A stretch of 9,955 nt of DNA from Nitrospirota bacterium. GTDB taxonomy: Bacteria > Nitrospirota > Thermodesulfovibrionia > Thermodesulfovibrionales > Magnetobacteriaceae. The notes beneath the pieces are model-generated. The model made no database searches. It was not told where the DNA came from and worked only from the letters and a program-made list of their open reading frames with translations. A program made the translations under genes and the position numbers. Each line of letters begins with the position of its first letter. The stretch's first letter is position 1. This document shows positions 7,025-9,955 of the stretch, in pieces. The stretch lies in contig JADGAE010000047.1 in the NCBI GenBank assembly GCA_015232165.1, positions 1-9,955 on the forward strand, written 5' to 3'.

Positions 7025-7219
7025 CTACTGCGCAACGATAGAGATTGCGTGTACGGGGCAGTTTTCTTCGGCAGCCTCACAGCAGTTTGCATATTCACAG
7101 GCATCCGGGTCAATTACCTGAGACTTGCCAATACCCTCATCTACAAAAAACACCGCCGGACATAGCTCCTGGCACCTGCCACAACCAATACATAATATCT
7201 CATCTACAAATATGTCCAC
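7025..7219 (-). CDS. Small [4Fe-4S] ferredoxin
   Basis: A 64-residue electron carrier. The cluster motif CIGCGRCQELCP at 10-21 gives Cys10, Cys13 and Cys16 as ligands, and Cys54 in the ENCPVHAI motif is the expected fourth ligand of a single-cluster ferredoxin. Extra cysteines at 20, 41, 46 and 47 are notable; Cys20 is at the place where a disulfide or second cluster occurs in relatives. The acidic surface fits a soluble ferredoxin of the D. gigas or Clostridium-like small type. The start is GTG at 7219-7217, sharing one base with the TAG stop of the purS gene, so the two are translated together. Redox partners are not indicated by neighbours. Confidence 0.88.
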   Translation of the reverse strand: MDIFVDEILCIGCGRCQELCPAVFFVDEGIGKSQVIDPDACEYANCCEAAEENCPVHAISIVAQ

Positions 7220-7482
7220 TACCCCAAGACCTCAAAGCGGAAATCCTCAATAACGGTATTGACCAGGAGCTTTTGACACATGTCCCTGACCCGCTCCTTT
7301 AAGACCTCCGGTCCTTCCGTAAAACTCCCGCCAACGGTATCGCCCATGTACAGCTCTATCATCTTTCCCACCTTCACATCGGCCACATCCGCAAACCCAA
7401 GGTCGCGCAACCCACCCAACACCGCCTTGCCCTGGGGGTCCAGCACACTGTCTTTTAACCTTATATATACCACTACCTTCAT
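7219..7482 (-). CDS. purS: Phosphoribosylformylglycinamidine synthase subunit PurS
   Basis: An 87-residue protein matching PurS, the small subunit of the PurSQL complex that converts FGAR to FGAM in purine synthesis, helping ammonia channel between PurQ and PurL. It has the standard features: KVVVYIRLKDSVLDPQGKAV at the N-terminus, LGGLRDLGFADVADVKVGK, and ELYMGDTVG, followed by a helix ending in a VIEDFRFEV strand. Length is normal. The start is ATG 7482; GAAGG/AGG lies somewhat far upstream, so initiation may be weak or coupled. Unusually, purQ and purL do not follow: the next gene is a ferredoxin that overlaps its stop codon. Cell-division genes lie upstream. Confidence 0.9.
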   Translation of the reverse strand: MKVVVYIRLKDSVLDPQGKAVLGGLRDLGFADVADVKVGKMIELYMGDTVGGSFTEGPEVLKERVRDMCQKLLVNTVIEDFRFEVLG

Positions 7483-7543
7483 CTATACTATGTGTCAACC
7501 TACCTTCATTATGTTTACATCAAGAAGTTGACCTTGCACTTCT

Positions 7544-7810
7544 CTAATCGAGTATCTTGCTAAGGTCTTCAGCACTCGTTTCTATATTCTTTGCTAACGC
7601 CTCATACGCCTCTTTCACCTTAAACAGCTCATCAGCTATGCCCAGGGCCGCCAGGATGGCAGTCTTTGTCTGATTTGCCATTGGCGCCGAACGCTGTATC
7701 TCTTGCAGTTTTTTATCCACGTAAAAAGCAAGCGCCTTTATATAGTCCTCCGGCTCCTCGCCCTTGAGTATGTATTTCTGACCAAGTATGTAGACCTCTG
7801 CACTTGCCAT
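7544..7810 (-). CDS. zapA: Cell division protein ZapA
   Basis: An 88-residue ZapA, which bundles FtsZ filaments at the division site. The N-terminal half has the family pattern (VYILGQKYILKGEEPEDYIKALAFYVDKKLQEI), and the second half is a long helix expected to form the dimeric coiled coil, with the TKTAILAALGIADELFKVKE motif typical of ZapA. The ATG at 7810 follows the stop of the ZapB-like gene by 4 nt, indicating one mRNA. The stop is followed by 61 nt before purS. Identification rests on the family pattern and length, and on the partner gene. Confidence 0.88.
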   Translation of the reverse strand: MASAEVYILGQKYILKGEEPEDYIKALAFYVDKKLQEIQRSAPMANQTKTAILAALGIADELFKVKEAYEALAKNIETSAEDLSKILD

Positions 7811-7814
7811 CTTA

Positions 7815-8075
7815 TTAAATCTCTATCTTGTCCAGCTCGCTTAAGATGGCCTCTATCTGCTCGGCCACGGAATTCCTCTCTCCAAGCATCCTCTCTATTT
7901 CGGTGTTTTTGGCGTTGAGATCGTTCTTAAGCGTCGCTATTTCCTGTTCCTTGGCCGCAATGACACTGCTGGATTCATCAGCCCTCCGTTGCAGTACATC
8001 CTTGTCATGCTTTAACGCCTTTACCCGCTCAACGATATTCGATATCTTTTCCTCAAGCTCCTTTATTTTTTCCAC
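7815..8075 (-). CDS. ZapB-like coiled-coil protein
   Basis: An 86-residue protein that is almost entirely a predicted coiled coil: heptad-like spacing of Ile, Leu and Val with Lys, Glu and Arg runs throughout, and no Cys or Trp. Its place directly upstream of zapA, 4 nt apart, and its size fit ZapB-like division proteins, which bind ZapA and support Z-ring assembly. The start is GTG at 8075, with GGAGGG (complement of 8084-8089) 8 nt upstream, a strong Shine-Dalgarno. Coiled coils carry little family-specific sequence, so the ZapB link rests mainly on context. Confidence 0.7.
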   Translation of the reverse strand: MEKIKELEEKISNIVERVKALKHDKDVLQRRADESSSVIAAKEQEIATLKNDLNAKNTEIERMLGERNSVAEQIEAILSELDKIEI

Positions 8076-8129
8076 AACAATAACCCTCCAACTATTTTTT
8101 ATTATGCAACAATCTCATAAAACTCTATA

Positions 8130-8159
8130 ACTATACATCAATCATAACAAATTTATCAA
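8130..8159 (-). promoter_or_regulatory. Sigma70-type promoter for the zap-purS operon
   Basis: On the minus strand TTGATA (8159-8154) and TATAGT (8135-8130) are separated by 18 nt; each matches consensus at 5 of 6. Initiation near 8123 would give a leader of about 47 nt before the GTG of the ZapB-like gene. This is the best promoter for the five-gene minus-strand set. Confidence 0.6.
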
Positions 8160-8213
8160 CAGCTTGTCTATATCGGGTGCATAAATTTTTAGTTGGTAAA
8201 AGTAGCAAACAAA

Positions 8214-8396
8214 GGGGTCCCTAAGCGTCCACTACTTTTTTATACGCCCTCTATCATAGCGCGTTTCGATCGCGTGCAATACAAGAAAAGAAAGGGGCGT
8301 TTTGTGGCCGGGGTGCCCCCACCCCCTCCGCTCGCACAGCGACGTTACCGCGCCACCTTCAGCCCCCCGCAAGGGGACCAGTCCCTTGACCCCCAT
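8214..8396 (-). repeat. GC-rich dispersed repeat, copy B
   Basis: Its outer ends are complementary: GGGGTCC at 8214 and TTGACCCCCAT ending at 8396. The right end, read on the minus strand, gives GGGGGTCAAGGG, then CCCCTTGCGGGGGGCTGAAGG, shared with copies A and C. The middle (8294-8325) carries TTGTGGCCGGGGTGCCCC in the forward direction, as in copy C, so parts have been inverted. A hairpin at 8225-8247 repeats the copy A hairpin. Most of the 620-nt gap 8076-8695 is made of this repeat, a REP unit and AT-rich sequence; I see no convincing gene in it. Confidence 0.65.
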
Positions 8397-8480
8397 TAAA
8401 GTGCCGTGAATTTTGTAGTTAATTCAATCGAAATCTGCTATAACGTATTAACCACCATGTCCTTGCGGACACAACAAGCA

Positions 8481-8518
8481 ATGAAAGTCTTTGATTTTGT
8501 GTATTTTTAGACTTTCAT
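8481..8518. repeat. Perfect 10-bp inverted repeat
   Basis: ATGAAAGTCT at 8481-8490 and AGACTTTCAT at 8509-8518 are exact complements around an 18-nt AT-rich loop. A 5-bp hairpin (TGTCC, TTGC, GGACA) lies just before it at 8458-8471. The pair could be an operator, a terminator-like hairpin or the end of a small mobile element; nothing here decides among them. Confidence 0.55.
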
Positions 8519-8567
8519 ACAAAAAGATTATCAAAATTATGTTAGGAGCTATAGTTTCGCACTTTTT

Positions 8568-8592
8568 GGATTCCTGCTTACGCAGGAATGAC
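8568..8592 (-). repeat. REP-like palindromic unit
   Basis: A perfect hairpin unit, GGATTCCTGC, TTAC, GCAGGAATGAC, the reverse-orientation counterpart of the unit at 5-29. The loop is changed while the stem is intact. It lies in a gap free of convincing genes. Confidence 0.8.
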
Positions 8593-8695
8593 ACTTGCCT
8601 GTCAATACCACAATATTTTTGCAAATTCAATGAGAATTGTTGTCAACCATGATAGTGACTGGACTTTTATGTCTTCTTTATGCTAAGTTATTTTC

Positions 8696-8872
8696 ATGGA
8701 ATATTTAATAATATATGATACGGTTGCTTATAGGGAACAGATAAAAGAAGTGGTGACTCAGCTTTACCCTGAGTCGATTCTTGTCCTGCAAGATTTCGTA
8801 TCCTTTCCGGTTGAGAAAGAGCCTGTTATATGCTTTGAATCTACAGAAAAGGTTTTTAACGCTATTTTTTAA
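8696..8872 (+). CDS. Small protein of unknown function (58 aa)
   Basis: An ATG-initiated frame of 58 residues that I do not recognise. It starts MEYLIIYDTVAYREQIKEVV, continues with TQLYPESILVLQDFVSFP, and ends ICFESTEKVFNAIF. The mix of residues and alternating strand/helix pattern look protein-like, vaguely like an N-terminal alpha/beta domain, unlike the noise frames around it. No strong ribosome-binding site is visible. It stops 30 nt before the SDR start in the same direction, so it could share an mRNA with it or be a remnant of a larger gene. Confidence 0.4.
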   Translation: MEYLIIYDTVAYREQIKEVVTQLYPESILVLQDFVSFPVEKEPVICFESTEKVFNAIF

Positions 8873-8902
8873 TGGATTGATTATATAGAATGACATTTAT
8901 AT

Positions 8903-9832
8903 ATGAGCATTAGCATCGAGGAAGATGGGGTCAAGGGGGCTTCTTTGTGGCCGGGGTGCCCCACCCCACCCCTTGCAGGGGGGGCTGAAGGGGGCCAGGT
9001 GCGACCTGGAGCGTCAAGAAGCAGCGCCGCCCCCCTTCTTCCCTTCTCCGGGAAGGTTGCACTTGTGACAGGTGGTAGCCGCGGCATTGGGCGGGCTATT
9101 GCGCTGAGGTTTGCGGCAAACGGGGCAGATGTCGTTATCAACCACCGCAGGGCTGAGACGCCAGGCTCCTCCAGGACAGGCGGCATCCAGGCACTCTGCC
9201 GGGAGATAGAGGCCATGGGGGTCAACGCCTACCCGGTCCAGGCCGACATATCATCCAGGGAATCCGTAAAGCAACTAATGGCCGAAATAACGGACAAGTG
9301 CCAGCGACTTGACTTCCTCGTCCTTAATGCAGCAAAAGCACCCTTTAAGCCTATCGAACGCCTGCTTGAGAGGGAATTGCGCGAACTCGTGGACGTCAAC
9401 TACCTGGGCAACATCTTCTGTGTCAAGGAGGCCCTCCCGCTGCTTGAAAAAAAAAGCACCGACAATGACCCCGTCGTGAGCAGGATAGTCTTCATATCAT
9501 CATTGGGAAGCAAATTCTACAACCCGGCCTATCCCCTTGGCAGCATGAAGGCGGCAATGGAGAGCGTTGTCAGGGACCTCAGTCAATCACTGGGAGAGCG
9601 TGGCATAATGGTCAATGCCGTCTCCGGGGGGCTGGTCAAGACGGACTCCTTCAAGGTGCTGAGGCAGTATATGGAGGGCGTGGAGAAGCTGCCGGAGGAA
9701 CTCTTCGTCCAACCGGAGGAGATCGCCGATGTGGTTATGTTTCTCTGTAGCGATGCAAGCCGTGCCATCGCCGGGCAGACCATCATAGTTGACAGGGGAT
9801 TGAGTAACCGGCTATATCGGCCATTTGGGTAA
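8903..9832 (+). CDS. FabL-like short-chain dehydrogenase/reductase with repeat-derived N-terminus
   Basis: A 309-residue NAD(P)-dependent oxidoreductase; the SDR domain begins only at about residue 48. TGGSRGIG at 56-63 binds the cofactor, and NAA at 142-144 is the structural motif. ISSLGS at 198-203 and VNAVSGGLVKTD at 237-248 resemble FabL-type enoyl-ACP reductases, as does the GQTIIVD end. The active-site pair is unusual: Tyr210 and Lys216 are separated by five residues, not three (classical SDR) or six (FabL). Residues about 9-46 come from GC-rich repeat copy C, making the protein roughly 50 residues longer than usual. ATG 8903 has no good ribosome-binding site; GTG 8999 has AAGGGGG just upstream and would remove 32 residues. 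The likely role is fatty-acid-type enoyl or keto reduction (inference). Confidence 0.85.
   Translation: MSISIEEDGVKGASLWPGCPTPPLAGGAEGGQVRPGASRSSAAPLLPFSGKVALVTGGSRGIGRAIALRFAANGADVVINHRRAETPGSSRTGGIQALCREIEAMGVNAYPVQADISSRESVKQLMAEITDKCQRLDFLVLNAAKAPFKPIERLLERELRELVDVNYLGNIFCVKEALPLLEKKSTDNDPVVSRIVFISSLGSKFYNPAYPLGSMKAAMESVVRDLSQSLGERGIMVNAVSGGLVKTDSFKVLRQYMEGVEKLPEELFVQPEEIADVVMFLCSDASRAIAGQTIIVDRGLSNRLYRPFG
8925..9040 (+). repeat. GC-rich dispersed repeat, copy C, inside SDR gene
   Basis: It starts with the 20-nt string shared with copy A and continues with TTGTGGCCGGGGTGCCCC and CAGGGGGGGCTGAAGG shared with copy B. It is open in the SDR frame from end to end. The right edge is approximate, placed where SDR-like coding (FSGKVALVTGG) begins. 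Confidence 0.75.
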
Positions 9833-9853
9833 CTTTATTTTTATATATACCAC

Positions 9854-9882
9854 TTGACCTTTTGATTGATTCGTAGTATAAA
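9854..9882 (+). promoter_or_regulatory. Sigma70-type promoter for the last gene
   Basis: TTGACC at 9854-9859 and TATAAA at 9877-9882 are 17 nt apart, each 5 of 6 to consensus with ideal spacing. Initiation near 9889 would leave a leader of about 24 nt to the ATG at 9913. Confidence 0.7.
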
Positions 9883-9912
9883 TTCAGTTAAATTAAAATG
9901 AATGGAGATTGT

Positions 9913-9955
9913 ATGACACAGGGATTTATTGATGACAACAGGGTCATGGATGAGG
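9913..9955 (+). CDS. Start of an unidentified gene (cut by window end)
   Basis: The first 14 codons, MTQGFIDDNRVMDE, are visible and the frame runs off the window. GGAG at 9904-9907 lies 5 nt before the ATG at 9913, and a good promoter precedes it. An in-frame ATG at 9898 would add five residues but lacks a ribosome-binding site. Too little is present to suggest a function. Confidence 0.65.
   Translation, partial: MTQGFIDDNRVMDE

Noticed and set aside
7470..7498. TTGACA on the minus strand just before purS as a promoter
   Set aside because: The only TATA-like hexamer is five bases away; at normal spacing the -10 would fall inside purS with no match.
7483..7543. 6S RNA next to zapA
   Set aside because: 6S RNA often neighbours zapA, but only 61 nt are available here, too short for the usual 180-nt RNA, and no long stem is seen.
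5..8592. CRISPR array from the recurring 25-nt palindromes
   Set aside because: The units are scattered over kilobases in both orientations with no regular spacers and no cas genes.
8881..9225. Minus-strand frame opposite the SDR start
   Set aside because: It is the antisense shadow of the repeat and SDR coding sequence; the SDR motifs decide the strand.

Overview
The window looks like a chromosomal stretch of a free-living bacterium. It carries PurS (the small-subunit form of FGAM synthase), ZapA with a ZapB-like partner, an HD-GYP response regulator, a GspC-like protein and a FabL-like reductase. The genes use ATA (Ile) and AGG (Arg) heavily, have several GTG starts, and are separated by dispersed palindromic repeats. 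This would suit a Nitrospirota- or Desulfobacterota-like genome, but the assignment is inference from gene content; no rRNA or other firm marker is present.

Layout. Positions 55-2450 (minus) hold a B12-binding radical SAM protein overlapping a membrane-linked family 2 glycosyltransferase by 4 nt, probably a lipid or surface-glycan pair. Positions 2451-2845 are a divergent, repeat-filled gap. Positions 2846-4947 (plus) hold a GspC-like inner-membrane protein and a DEAD-box RNA helicase, each preceded by a perfect extended -10 element. Positions 4972-5621 (plus) hold a HigB/HigA toxin-antitoxin pair, followed at 5554-5691 by a second, diverged copy of the helicase 3' end. Positions 5692-5873 lie between convergent genes and carry an opposed pair of REP-like palindromes. 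Positions 5874-8075 (minus) form a likely operon, in transcription order: ZapB-like coiled coil, zapA, purS, ferredoxin, HD-GYP response regulator, with a good sigma70-type promoter at 8130-8159. Positions 8076-8695 contain no convincing gene but several repeats. Positions 8696-9832 (plus) hold a 58-codon unknown ORF and a FabL-like SDR whose N-terminus is encoded by a GC-rich repeat. A strong promoter and the first codons of another gene close the window.

The most notable features are rearrangement scars. The toxin-antitoxin module is bracketed by two copies of the helicase gene's 3' end, and HigA reads out of frame into the second copy, apparently losing its normal C-terminus. A GC-rich repeat with two other copies in the window appears to have inserted in frame near the start of the SDR gene, as Rickettsia palindromic elements do. 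I see no complete new defence or biosynthetic system; the novelty is in repeat-driven remodelling of gene ends.
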